This document shows, piece after piece, positions 25,442 through 35,937 of a stretch of 56,442 bases of DNA. Each line of letters starts with the position of its first letter. The first letter of the stretch is position 1. Made by a program: the position numbers and the translations under genes. Below the pieces are notes generated by a model. It was not told the origin of the DNA and ran no database searches. It worked only from the letters and a program-made list of their open reading frames with translations. The stretch lies in contig NZ_BBJM01000009.1 of the NCBI RefSeq assembly GCF_000740055.1, positions 1 to 56,442 on the forward strand. Reading direction: 5' to 3'. The DNA is from Secundilactobacillus oryzae JCM 18671 (GTDB taxonomy: Bacteria; Bacillota; Bacilli; Lactobacillales; Lactobacillaceae).

Positions 25442-28400
25442 ATGGTTAAGAAAGGAACGATAATCCAGATCATCGCCGTATTTACGTTTGTATTGGGAAA
25501 CATGTACCAGGGTGTAGCGGCGCTGGCCAATGGACATCGCTCTCAAGTGGAAATTGAAAGCGCGATGCTTGTGGACAAAGACGATCGAATGATCAATCAA
25601 ACGGTTCGTGAGGGCGATGATGCAAAGCTGATTTTTAATCTCGCCATCACGAATCAATCGGGAGCAGAACCTGACGGCAAGGCGGAACTGTCCGTGCCAG
25701 AGAGTCAGTTACTCCTGAAACGAAAGAAACAACGCTTCACAGTTTCAAACTCAGAGGCCGTTTTAACCTTTGAGTATATTCGACGTACGAAAAAGTACGA
25801 ATTGAGTTGGACGAACGTGGAAAGTACGACCAATTTCCAGGTAGAATTATCACTGACTATGGGAACACCGATGGAAGTGAGTCAACTTGGGATTGCGGTG
25901 GGCGATCAAGAAGCTAATTTGCAAGCGCTCTCAATTGCAGGTAAGGACGCTGATGAAAAAGAGTTAGCGGAGTCTGATGCGATTCTGGATGAATTACCAA
26001 GTGGCATTATGTCAGATCAGGAATTCATTCAAGCAGCTGAAGCGGCGAAGCAAAAGGCTGAAGAGAAAGAACAAGCAGCGAAAAAGGCTGAGCAAGAGAA
26101 GATTGACCGTGAAAAAGAGGAAGCTAAGCAAAAGGAAGCTGCCAAGAAGGCCAATGAAAGTTCTCAAGCTCAGTCCAAAGCATCTGCCCGTGAACAGCAG
26201 ACGCAAAAAAGTGAAAATAAGAGTTCCTCCTCAGATGATAAAGCAGCTGCGGCAGATGAAGGCGGAAGTAATATTCAGGACAAGTTAGATCAGGAAAGAG
26301 AAAATCCGGTTAATATTTTTACCGCGGCAACATTGTCGGTGATTAAAGGCAACTAAACTGACGAGTATAGCTTATTAAGTCAAGCTGATCGTGATAGTAT
26401 AGCGGAAAAAATCTATGATTCAGATGGTGCTGAGATGGCATTTGATTTTGATTTACTCCAATTAATGCAAGGACTAAAGGCAGATGGAAAAACTTTAGTT
26501 GAAGGTGAAAAGGCGGACTACACCGAAGAGATTGATCCTGATGGTAAGACGACAACATTTAAAATAATTAAAAACGAAAATACTCGAGGACAACAGATAA
26601 ATATCACCTTCCAGACAAAATATGATCTAGAGAAACTGGGAGATAGTAAGTATCTAACTAATAGTGCAGAAATCAGTTTGGACTATTTCACTAAGAAAGT
26701 GACGGCTACTAAGACGTTACCAGATGATATCTACAATGAAGCCAACAAATCAGGAAAATTAGACATGGGTAGCAACAGCTACAATGACGCTAAGGTTCGT
26801 TGGTCCATCGGTATGAACTTGCATAGCCGCTACGAGTACGAAGCAGGCAAACAAATTATCATTGATGATGTGCTGAACAAAGATGGTAATCAGTATCTAA
26901 GTTTTGAAGACGGCAAAGAAAACTTTGTGCTAGAGCAGCTTGCCATTGATGGTAGTGGTAATTTCACTGGGACGGCTCTTAGAAAGGGAGTCGACTATAC
27001 CATCGAGCGTATCACTGATGATAATGTTGAACGGCTTATTATTACCTTACTCGAGACTACGAGCTCTGCGCTCAGACTGAATTTTGATACCAAGGTTGAT
27101 TTTGAGGCGAAAGGTCATTCAGGTGAGAATTGGAAATTTACTAACAACGCCACAATCACGACACCGAGTGACAAAGAATTACGAAAAAACAAAGTTGAGG
27201 CTGAAGTAAGCCACACCAACAAAGATTTCTACATTAGTAAGCGCGCGAAAACGACTGATAATTCCGGAGTTGTGGAATGGGAATCCATCATTAATGGAGG
27301 AAACGGTCAGTTTGGCGACAATACGAACATTGAGATTACTGATGAAATGGACGATGGATTGCTGTTCATGGATGAAGATGAATATAAGTTAGAAATTCAT
27401 GAAGCTGAACTTACTTTTGATGATGGTCAGAAACCACAATACAAGGCTACTAATAAACTCAAGCCAGGAGTGGATTACACGCTCACCCCAACCGAAAATG
27501 GATTTAAGGTTAATCTTGATGACAAGTATGAATTAAATTCACCGTTAATTATGAAATACCACACTTTAATCGTGGGTGAGGGTAAAGACGGAGAATTAAC
27601 TAACCGGATTTCCATTACAGGAAAAGGGATTAAGGGTGATGCGGAAGTGACTATTAAGTCATATTCCCATGGCTTTGGAAGCTACACGCGTTTTGCAACT
27701 GATATTACAAAGGTAGATAGTCAGTCCAAAGAAGTGCTTGCGGGCGCTAAATTTAGACTAGAATATGCAGAATGGACAAACTCAGGTGAAGCACCAAAAG
27801 ATAGTGATTACAAACCACTTGAGCGAAACGGCCAAGTTGTCGAGGGTACAACCGACGAACGAGGCAGAATCATTTTGGCTAACTTGGATAAGATCCCCTA
27901 CTACCGAATTGTCGAAACGGAAGTGCCTAATGGATATCGACCGCAGAATGTGATAGAAAAATTCAGATATGACATTAAAGCTGATGAGGGTAAAACGAGC
28001 TTACCTTTCACTATCGAAAACACTAAGGAAGAACATGGCAACATCAAAATCAGCAAAGAAGTTATCAATCCGGTTAACAACCAAGGATCATTTAGTTTCA
28101 AGATAACGGCTGATAGCAAAAACGATGCGTCAGATAAGTTAACTGGGATTTTCGATGCGACCTTAACAGGACCAGGTACGCTTTCGGAGAATCTAAAAGT
28201 TCGTTTTGAAAATGGTGAATTAGTACAGTTCGGAGACGATAACATTACCAACAGTCAGTTCACACTCGAAGATGGTCAATCGTTACTGATTAAAGGAATT
28301 GAAGCACGTTATCAGTTCGATATTGAAGAGCAGACTGATGGTGATTTCCCATATCGGGCCTTTGTACAGGTCGGCTCGGGAACTGACACTGAGTCATCAA

Positions 28401-30778
28401 CGGTGGAAAACGTTGGTGTTTCACCAAACAGAGAGCAAACCGTTCATTTCCGTAACGTGCGTGAACTTGGTGAATTTGAGTTATCGAAATATACGGTGGG
28501 TGACTCAACCGAAAAGGACAAAGAGTTCAAATTTACCATTGAAGCTAGTGATAAGGTATCTGTGAATGGTACCTACGATGTTGTTTCAAGTCCTGGTGGG
28601 CCTAATCAAATTACCTTCACAGATAATAAAGCTGAAGTGAGTCTTCGCTCAGGAGAGTTTATCCGCATTACTGGACTTCCTGTTGGGGCAAAGCTGAAAG
28701 CAACTGAATTAGGCGGCCAAGGCGATTACAATATTTCCTGGATGGTTCGAAATGGTGGTAGCGACAGAACTGATGGCGAAGGTCCAGAAGCGGATCAAGT
28801 AGCCATTGAAAGTGATAGTCGCTCATCTGTTCAGTTTATCAATGCCAAACCAGATACTGGAAGCCTGAGCCTCTATAAAGTAGGGTCTGGTCCAATTGAA
28901 TCTGATAAGGAGTTCGAGTTTGAAATCCTGGCGCTGGATAATGGTGAGACTGACCAAAACGTTAATGGTGAGTTTGAGGTGTTATACTACAAGCTGAACA
29001 ATAGCGAGCCCGTATCTAAAACAGTGATGTTTGAAGACGGAAAAGCCACTGTTAAGATTAAAGCTGGAGAAATGCTTCGAATTTTTGGATTACCGACTCA
29101 GGCGTTCCAAGTGAATGAATTGAACCCTGTTGATGGTTATCAAACGGCATGGGAAACTAATGATGGTTCTGGAGAAGGACGTGAAGCGGATCCTGTAAAT
29201 GTTCAAAACAATAAGGATCGCTCTGTTGAATTTACTAACCGTCTCCAACACACTTCCCTAGAAGTTGAAAAGCAAGTAACCGGAACCAACGTCACTAATG
29301 ATCGGAATCACGACTTTAAGTTCCACTTAATCAATACTGATAACAAGCTTGATGGTCAAACCCTCAAGGGGACAATTGGTAGTAAAGAAGTCGAACTGAA
29401 ATTTACTAAACGTGATAGTGGCGGCACTTGGTCGAATCAATTTACACTGAAGCACGGTGAAAAACTAGTTGTCGATACCCTGCCAGTTGGCGTCAAGATG
29501 AAAGTTATTGAAAATCGTGAAACTAATTGGATTTACGACACTTCTTGGACAGTCAACGGTGGTGACTCGCAAAATGATCCAACCGCAGCGGGTAATTTCT
29601 TAACCGATGAATTTGAAACTCAAGATGAAGGTCTTAACCATGTGATTTACACTAACCACAAGCCTTCACAAGATTTCGAACTTAAGAAGACAATTACCGA
29701 CGCTACAGGTAAAGACCTCGAAGCCAAGTTTACGTTTAACTTGCAGTTAACGAACGACAACGCAAACGTAGCTGGCGAGTATGAAACAATCAACTAGAGT
29801 AATGAGACTGGCAAGATTATCGTTGATGAAGATGGACGGGCAACCACAAAGATCGGACACGGCGAGAGTCTCCGAATTTTGGGACTACCAGTTGATACAA
29901 CCGTTGTTGTTCATGAAGAATTGACCGATGACCAAGCGCCTTACTACAAGCCAAGTTGGAAGGTCAACGATGGCGAAGCAACGCGTGGTCAAACAACTGA
30001 TGAAATTAAGTTGGATGGTCAAGATGAAGTGACAATCGTTGAGTATGTTAACTGGTTTGATCCAGGTAACTTACTGATCACTAAGACCCTGACGGGGGAT
30101 GTGACTGACGACAATAAGCGCGACGTCTTCAAGTTTACGGTAACAGTCCTCAAGAAGGGCACTCAAGAGGTCGACACCAGTTTCAACATGGAACTGGAAA
30201 CCGGTACAACACGTCAAAATAGCAATACACCACTAGTTGAACGATTGAAGTTCAATAATGGGGTTGCAACAGTGACGTTGAGAGCCGACGAATCCGTTCA
30301 AATCTACAAGATTCCAACGGGTACTGAACTGAAGGTCGCGGAATCTGATTACGGCGACTACACGCCATCTCACCAGGTTAACCAAGGTGAGACGGTAGTG
30401 GGCGATACAACGGGCACCATTTCAATCGCTGACGATAAAGTTCAGGAAGTTGATTTCACGAACCACCTTGAAAACCCAGAGTTTCCTCCGGGTGGTGGGG
30501 ATGAAGAAGAACCAACCGAAGAAGCAACGCCACCAATCGATGAATCTGGCACACCGAATGCGGGTGGCAGTGAGTCGGCAACACCGGGTACTGGAACAGG
30601 AACGTCTGGAGCTGGTGGATCTGTTGGAAGTGGAACTAGCGCAGGAAGTGGTAAAGGACTCCTACCACAGACTGCCGAATTTTTCGCAAACAATTGGCTA
30701 ATCATCTTAGAAATTCTCATCCTTCTTAACCTGATTGCTTGGCACATTCGTAACAGATACTATGACCGCAAGAAATAA
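25442..30778 (+). pseudogene. Giant LPQTAE-anchored adhesin with SpaA/CnaB and repeated DUF7601/DUF5979-like domains, two in-frame stops
   Basis: A single frame spans 5337 bases (about 1778 codons) and is interrupted only by TAA at 26354-26356 and TAG at 29795-29797. Order: signal peptide (MVKKGTIIQIIAVFTFVLGN); a first domain; an Ala/Lys/Glu-rich coiled coil (about 195-265); a long adhesive region; a CnaB/SpaA domain (ITKVDSQSKEVLAGAKFRLE with IVETEVPNGYRP, the Lys and Glu of an isopeptide bond); then about six repeats of about 110-130 residues (GxxxxxK...GEFEFxI...GExxRIxGLP...FTN); an Asp/Glu/Thr then Gly/Ser-rich wall spanner; LPQTAE; a membrane helix; and RNRYYDRKK. LPQTxE is the sortase motif of plantarum-type lactobacilli. 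Both stops can arise from CAA/CAG codons. Intact, it would be wall-linked and bind host, plant or neighbour surfaces. Confidence 0.85.
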
Positions 30779-30787
30779 GCGGTAACT

Positions 30788-30826
30788 AAAAACACCGGGT
30801 AGCTGATGAGCTACTCGGTGTTTTTG
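30788..30826. terminator. Bidirectional terminator
   Basis: AAACACCGGGTAGCT and AGCTACTCGGTGTTT around GATG, with A and T tracts, between the adhesin and the minus-strand TIR gene. Confidence 0.85.
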
Positions 30827-31221
30827 CTTGAAAGTGACCTCAGCGTTTCTTCCAGATGTCGCTTAGAAAAGGTCAGGCATTCATCGTATTCGGTTTTGTA
30901 AAGTGCGTCTGGTGTGATGTAAGTATCTCTGACGCGCAGAATGAGTAGCGGTTTATGAAGCCTCAGTGCAGCTTCAATTTCCCAGTTCACCCAGTTTGAT
31001 TTATAGGTATTTTGACTGATGATTACGAGAAAATAGTCGCAAGCTCGAATGTGCTGGCGAATTTTGCGTCGGACAGGGCCAGAAGAAAAAGCGCTAAACG
31101 GCAAGTGTGATTGATTAACTTGGTAGTTAATTGAATCAGTCGCTAGCCAGTCTAGAAGTTCCGTTAGTGCACGGTTACTTTCCAGATCTTGGCTCATGCT
31201 GATGTAAAATTGTGGAGACAT
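30811..31221 (-). CDS. Small stand-alone TIR-like protein (ThsB/DUF1863-like)
   Basis: 136 residues from ATG at 31221; a longer TTG start at 31236 is less likely. It looks like a TIR-like fold: MSPQFYISMSQDLESNRALTELLDWL, then an F-SGPVRRKIRQHIRACDYFLVIISQNTYKSNWVNWEIEAALR core with the conserved Ser, Trp and Glu of the SxWVxxEI motif, followed by KPLLILRVRD. In Thoeris systems such proteins sense phage and make a cyclic ADP-ribose signal for ThsA. No ThsA-like SIR2 or other effector is beside it; neighbours are an adhesin and PspC. It could be an orphan sensor, an immune remnant, or part of a split system. Catalytic Glu is present, so activity is possible. Confidence 0.65.
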   Translation of the reverse strand: MSPQFYISMSQDLESNRALTELLDWLATDSINYQVNQSHLPFSAFSSGPVRRKIRQHIRACDYFLVIISQNTYKSNWVNWEIEAALRLHKPLLILRVRDTYITPDALYKTEYDECLTFSKRHLEETLRSLSSKNTE

Positions 31222-31344
31222 GACGATCACCGCCAATTATAATCTTATTGTCATCATAATATTTTGCTTAATAGTTAACAATATATTTGCCTAATGATAA
31301 GCCAAAAAAAGCCGTTACCAGAAGGCGACGACTAATTGTGAAGT

Positions 31345-31533
31345 TTATTGTGGGTCCTTCATTAATAACCAAAGCACTAAATATGCAATCAATCCTGGGA
31401 AGAGGGGTGTTAGCGCAAGAACGACGAAAATTAAGCGTGCCACGTTAGCGTTCCAGTCAAAATGATCACTAATTCCTCCAACAACACCAGCAATGACGCG
31501 ATTTGTAGCGGAACGATGAATATCGATTTTCAT
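31345..31533 (-). CDS. PspC-domain membrane protein
   Basis: 62 residues from ATG at 31533 with GGAAGG upstream. A PspC domain: IHRSATNRVIAGVVGGISDHFDWNANVARLIFVVLALTPLFPGLIAYLVLWLLM, with one or two membrane helices. PspC proteins are linked to membrane stress responses. A longer in-frame start at 31593 has no ribosome binding site. Confidence 0.85.
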   Translation of the reverse strand: MKIDIHRSATNRVIAGVVGGISDHFDWNANVARLIFVVLALTPLFPGLIAYLVLWLLMKDPQ

Positions 31534-31724
31534 TATTGAGACCTTCCTTTCTGATAATCCTTTAAAATCAAAACTTGTGACCGTAATTCTCAAAATTTGA
31601 TTATTTTAGCTAAAAATAATGCGAATTTTTGAGATTACAAAGAATATTTTTGTCTAATAAGCGTTTTAGATGTTTTGAATAACCTGATTTATTCACAAAG
31701 ATATGCAAAATACCCATCAAACAC

Positions 31725-33050
31725 ATGAGAGAAGAGGACTCTATACTAAAAACTTTACAGGAAATGGCATTAAATTTCAACAAAAACATTTTAGTATCGC
31801 ATACGGGTGATCAATTATCTTCCGATGGCGGGCTAACATTGTGTGTAGAGCTGATGGCAAAATTCCAGTTCACCATCTTGGCCGACAAACTATTGAGGTT
31901 CAATGACCAGCGACGATATTGTCAACACAGTAATTCTAGTATCTTAAAACAGTTAATTCTTCAGATTATTGCTGGTTATAGCGCAGATTCTGCGGCAACT
32001 TTTTTAGAAAAAGAACCGCTTTTTAAATTATTATTGGATAAACCGTCTTTGGCTTCACAAGCAACAATATCACGTTTTTGGTAACGCTTTGATAAAGATA
32101 GTGTTAGCACATTACAGACTTTAAATGAGGCTTTGATCGACCGTGTTCGACTATTAACCAACCAGACAGCCACGATTATTGATATCGATTCGACTCACTC
32201 AGACACTTATGGCAAACAGGAAGCCACTAACTACAACGCACATTATGGTACTGAAGGATATCATCCATTACTGGCAACTGATCAAGATGGTAACTTATTG
32301 AAAGCTGTCTTGCGTCCTGGAAATGCCTACACCAGCAAAGATGTAAAAGCTTTTTTAACACCACTATTAAAGCATTATCAAACTCAGCTGCCCACGACTG
32401 ACATTCTGGTTCGTGGTGATAGTGGCTTCGCCACGCCAGAAGTTTACGATGTCTGTGAAGCCAACGATGTGTTTTACATTATTCGACTCAAACGCAATCG
32501 AAAATTACAGAATCTAGCTGAAAAGTTCGTCAAGATCAGTGATCAAACCCAGTAGCAAGAGGAAGAGACTCATTACTACTCTAAAATCTATCAATCAGCA
32601 TCGTGGCCTAAGCCACGGCAGATTTATATTAAATCAACTCGAGTAGCTGGTGAACTGATCTTTTCACATGAATTTATCGTCACTAATCTGACTAATTTAA
32701 CGGCTGAAACTGCCTTCGAACTGTATCACAAACGCGGCCAAATGGAAAATTACATCAAAGAAGCTAAAACAGGTTTCTTTTTCGATAAGACTGATAGTTC
32801 AACGTTTAATGCCAATGCTGCCCGGATGATGGTTAGTGTACTGGCTTACAATATTGTCAACTTTTTAAAGCAGCTAGCACTGACAAAACATGATTCCGGC
32901 TTGTGCGTTAGCACATTGCGGATCCGTTTGTTCAAAGTTGCGGCACGTGTTGTGCATACTGGCCGACGCATTCAGTTGCGGCTGAGCTCGTATCATGTTT
33001 ACCATCGGCTGTTCTATCAGGCTCTACAGCGTATCCAGGCTATTGAATAA
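31725..33050 (+). pseudogene. IS1380-family transposase with in-frame TAA and TAG
   Basis: The same frame holds the whole 442-codon gene: N-terminal VSHTGDQLSSDGGLTLCVELMAKF and LASQATISRFW, stop TAA at 32082-32084, then RFDKDSVSTLQTL, IIDIDSTHSDTYGKQEATNY (first catalytic Asp), LVRGDSGFATPEVYD (second Asp), stop TAG at 32553-32555 (SDQTQ/QEEETHYYS), then FELYHKRGQMENYIKEAKTG (Glu). Both stops fit CAA-to-TAA and CAG-to-TAG. A restart near 31764 would be the shorter N-terminus. No active transposase can be made without readthrough. Confidence 0.88.
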
Positions 33051-33183
33051 CCGGAAAAATTAAAAAAATCTGTACAACCAAGGGACAAGTGTATCCAAAA
33101 GTTCAAAGCAATTCTGAGTTAGTTGAAAGATCTCACTAGCTAGAACTGATAAACATCGTATTTCAGCAAAAGATAAAGACATA

Positions 33184-33219
33184 CCCGTCAGTTTTCGAAA
33201 AAATACGAAAACTGACGGG
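33184..33219 (+). terminator. Terminator hairpin of the IS1380, with loop AAAAAATA
   Basis: CCCGTCAGTTTTCG and CGAAAACTGACGGG enclose AAAAAATA and are followed by ATTTTTA. The duplicate copy at 34658-34693 has an identical stem but the loop TATTTTTT, the exact reverse complement. Confidence 0.8.
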
Positions 33220-33381
33220 ATTTTTATGAACTATGAATAATTCAGGCAATTATAGTGTTGGTTGAATTCATCTCTTTCAATTATTTTCAAGTTGAGTTAT
33301 AATTCATCGTAATTTAGGGCAGTTGCAGGCGAAACCCATATCAAATTGCCGTTGGCACTTTTAGTGTGGAGAGGATTTTAT

Positions 33382-34053
33382 ATGCGAATAAATGTCTTAC
33401 AACATACACCTAATGAAGGACCAGGTGCTATTTTAGACTGGGCTCAAATCCATAATCATCAAGTATATATCTATCACCCATATCGATTTGGATATTTGCC
33501 GACAGCAGAAAAAACTGATATGTTAGTTATTTTAGGTGGTCCAATGAGTCCAAATGACGATCTTCAATGGATTAAACAGGAACGTGAGTTAATCCAAGGT
33601 CTTTTAGATAGGAATGTTCCAATGTTTGGTGTCTGTTATGGTGCTCAACAAATTACTAAAACACTAGGATACGCTGTTACCAAATCTCCTGCTAAAGAAG
33701 TAGGGTGGGCTCCAGTTTATCGTAAAAGTATGGTAATTCCTGATTTGCCAGACGAATTATTAGCTTTGCATTGGCATGAAGAAATGTTTGAAATCCCATA
33801 TGAGGCTCAACTTCTTTTCTCAAGTAAAGCTGTTAAAAATCAGGGATTTGTGCTGAATCACCGAGTTATTGGTTTACAGTTCCATTTTGAACCCCAAGCT
33901 GATAATGTACGTGAAATGGTTGTTAATGACTTCCCATATATAAAAAATTCGGTACTTGGTCAATCTGCTACTGATATTCTAAAAAAAACTGTACCTATTG
34001 AGAATAAAAGAGTACTGTTTAAAATGTTAGATTATATTACAGAAAAGTTATAG
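33382..34053 (+). CDS. Class I glutamine amidotransferase
   Basis: 223 residues from ATG at 33382 with GAGAGGA upstream. It is a stand-alone GATase (GMP-synthase-like amidotransferase): DMLVILGGPMSPND, the nucleophile in PMFGVCYGAQQITKTLG (Cys about 89), and the catalytic His/Glu in GLQFHFEPQAD. Such enzymes remove ammonia from glutamine or hydrolyse gamma-glutamyl compounds; the real substrate is unknown. No synthase partner is next to it. It is sandwiched between the IS1380 copy and the duplicated IS1380 tail and may have come with them. A terminator follows. Confidence 0.85.
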   Translation: MRINVLQHTPNEGPGAILDWAQIHNHQVYIYHPYRFGYLPTAEKTDMLVILGGPMSPNDDLQWIKQERELIQGLLDRNVPMFGVCYGAQQITKTLGYAVTKSPAKEVGWAPVYRKSMVIPDLPDELLALHWHEEMFEIPYEAQLLFSSKAVKNQGFVLNHRVIGLQFHFEPQADNVREMVVNDFPYIKNSVLGQSATDILKKTVPIENKRVLFKMLDYITEKL

Positions 34054-34074
34054 TTACGCAAAAAATCCACCTCA

Positions 34075-34093
34075 GACAAGGTGGCTTTTTTGT
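34075..34093 (+). terminator. Rho-independent terminator
   Basis: CCACCT-CAGACA-AGGTGG followed by CTTTTTTG, after the amidotransferase gene. Confidence 0.7.
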
Positions 34094-34295
34094 TATTCTT
34101 TGATTTGTAAAGAAAGACAAGGACTGTGGGAATAACTGTAAAAATAATAAAAAATCAGGCAAACTTTGCAGTCAAGTTCATCTGTTTTGATTGTCAAAGC
34201 CGGCATAGCAACGATAAAGAGATAAGATAACTAGTTATTATAATATTCTTCGACTAGTACAAGTATTTCTTCGATTTCTTTACCTTGCCATGGAA

Positions 34296-34720
34296 CCGGA
34301 TGATGGTTAGTGTACTGGCTTACAATATTGTCAACTTTTTAAAGCAGCTAGCACTGACAAAACATGATTCCGGCTTGTGCGTTAGCACATTGCGAATCCG
34401 TTTATTCAAAGTTGCGGCACGTGTTGTGCATACTGGCCGACGCATTCAGTTGCGGCTGAGCTCGTATCATGTTTACCATCGGCTGTTCTACCAGGCTCTA
34501 CAGCGTATCCAGGCTATTGAATAACCGGCAAAATTAAAAAAATCTGTATAACCAAGGGACAAGTGTATCCAAAAGTTCAAAGCAATTCTGAGTTAGTTGA
34601 AAGATCTCACTAGCTAGAACTGATAAACATCTTATTTCAGCAAAAGATAAAGACATACCCGTCAGTTTTCGTATTTTTTCGAAAACTGACGGGATTTTTA
34701 TGAACTATGAATAATTCAGG
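34296..34720 (+). repeat. Duplicated 3' fragment of IS1380 (copy of 32822-33246)
   Basis: 425 bases, same length and nearly identical to 32822-33246, with only scattered single changes. It starts at CCGGATGATGG in the transposase (codons for ARMMVSVLAYN) and includes the gene end, the right terminal repeat and the terminator. The terminator loop is inverted relative to copy 1. The left boundary lies in unrelated sequence, so this is an IS fragment left by a deletion or recombination. Confidence 0.9.
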
Positions 34721-35125
34721 AATAAAAATACTTTCATGTTTGTGACTTAATTATACGACATTTTATAGCTGATAGACACATTAAAGCATTATCGGGGACA
34801 ATTGGATAAGTGATGGCTCACTTATGAAAAGTCAATAAATGCTTGCTAAGTCAATTTTTTTGAAACAATTGTCTAGTTAATCGTTTTACTAAGAAGGAGC
34901 TAATGCTTGTCTATAAGTAAGGGGTACTGGACTTAGTAGAAAATGTGAAAAATTAGAAAAAGATTAAAATAATGAATAATTTTTCAAGTGAAATGCATAA
35001 ATTCAAGTGTAATTAATGAACACTAATGGCTATAAACGTATATAATATCGTTGCAACGGCTACATATTTCAGTAATTGATTCGATAAAAATCTGGATTTT
35101 CCCTTTTATTTTTTGGATGAAATGC

Positions 35126-35209
35126 TATAATGAATTTACAATCAACGGATACATTGATTAGTTCCACATGCACCGGCATTACAACCCCCCCAGGTTGTGG
35201 TGGTCTTTT
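35126..35209 (+). ncRNA. Candidate small RNA with extended -10 and own terminator
   Basis: TGCTATAAT is an extended -10; a -35 is poor. About 70 bases downstream is ACAACC-CCCCCA-GGTTGT with TGGTCTTTTT after it. Between them lies AATCAA...TTGATT, a small stem. No ORF of useful size is present. The next 200 bases hold an AGATGTTTG/CAAACATCT hairpin and two direct copies of CCCTACAAATAA (35269 and 35292). An RNA-only locus, a decayed type I toxin-antitoxin, or the end of a lost gene are all possible. Confidence 0.35.
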
Positions 35210-35370
35210 TCAGATGTTTGCTCCTACAAACATCTCCTCCCTAATATACTTATTGCTAAAAGTATTCTCCCTACAAATAATATTTTTAGTCCCCTACAAA
35301 TAAGATAAAAAATTAGGTGTGTGTGGAACAACAACAATTTGAGTTAGCTACTTGAGTTGTTGTAATCCCT

Positions 35371-35402
35371 CCGAACTACATTATGTAGTTCGGTATTTTT
35401 TT
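35371..35402 (+). terminator. Strong terminator in gene-free stretch
   Basis: CCGAACTACA-TTA-TGTAGTTCGG followed by TATTTTTTTG. Just before it is a second stem built from CAACAAC and GTTGTTG (about 35328-35362), so a short structured transcript from about 35300 is likely. Confidence 0.75.
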
Positions 35403-35803
35403 GTCTAAAAATTTCAAGTCATTTACTTGCGATTCGATAGGTTAAGACTACAATGGGTCATGGACGATTAGTGAATTAATCGATTGAATTAGGATCTACT
35501 TGCACTGATTTAAAAAAGGTGAGCGGACAATCTGGTATTCGGATATGACTTTTGGAATCAATAAACTGGTAATCAACTTTCCTCCAAACAAGAATCGATT
35601 ACCCTATCTTAAAATCTATTGATTCATATGAGAATTTGCTTAGTTGGCAAATTCTTTTTATGTGACGTATAATGAAATTCCTTGGCAGGGGCGAGGATTT
35701 TGCTAAATCTTCTCCAGTTCAGTAAATGGTTTTACTCCTTTTTATAATGTGAGTAGAACCGTTTTTTTATGCTCAAAGTGAGCCGTAGTTTAGTTAAGTA
35801 ATT

Positions 35804-35937
35804 AATCGCTTACACGGTTAATTATTAATTGAAACGTTCGTATTTTAATTCCTAAATTCCTAAGAAAATCTAAAAAAATAAAATTTACAGCGCAGAATAA
35901 AAACGGTAAGATAGTTATAACGTAAATGTAAGCGATT
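35804..35937. promoter_or_regulatory. TGTAAGCGATT 11-mer in inverted copies, candidate operator pair
   Basis: TGTAAGCGATT occurs at 35927-35937 on the plus strand and at 35804-35814 on the minus strand. The plus copy is about 37 bases before the phosphopentomutase-like gene. The start of the motif matches cre (TGTAAGCG), but the distal CA of cre is missing. A nucleoside or LacI-type regulator is possible. Confidence 0.4.

Larger units (their letters stand above)
31683..33246 (+). mobile_element. IS1380-family insertion sequence, inactivated
   Basis: About 1.56 kb. The left end CCTGATTTATTCACA (31683) and the inverted right end CCTGAATTATTCATA (closing at 33246) match at 13 of 15 bases. The single transposase frame carries two stop codons. 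No clear 4-base target duplication was found, so the exact ends could be off by a few bases. The last 425 bases are duplicated at 34296-34720. Confidence 0.8.

Noticed and set aside
30811-31221. Complete Thoeris defence system
   Set aside because: No ThsA-like SIR2/SLOG gene is adjacent on either side, so only an orphan TIR-like gene is claimed.
3443-32555. Reading TAA/TAG as glutamine (genetic code change)
   Set aside because: Housekeeping genes in the same window (clpL, rsmG, parA, parB, ychF, dacA, gpmA) end normally at TAA, TAG or TGA at family-typical lengths, so a general code change is ruled out. A suppressor tRNA remains only a remote option.
35126-35402. Fst/Lpt-type type I toxin-antitoxin
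   Set aside because: No small hydrophobic toxin ORF could be found on either strand; only the RNA-like architecture remains.
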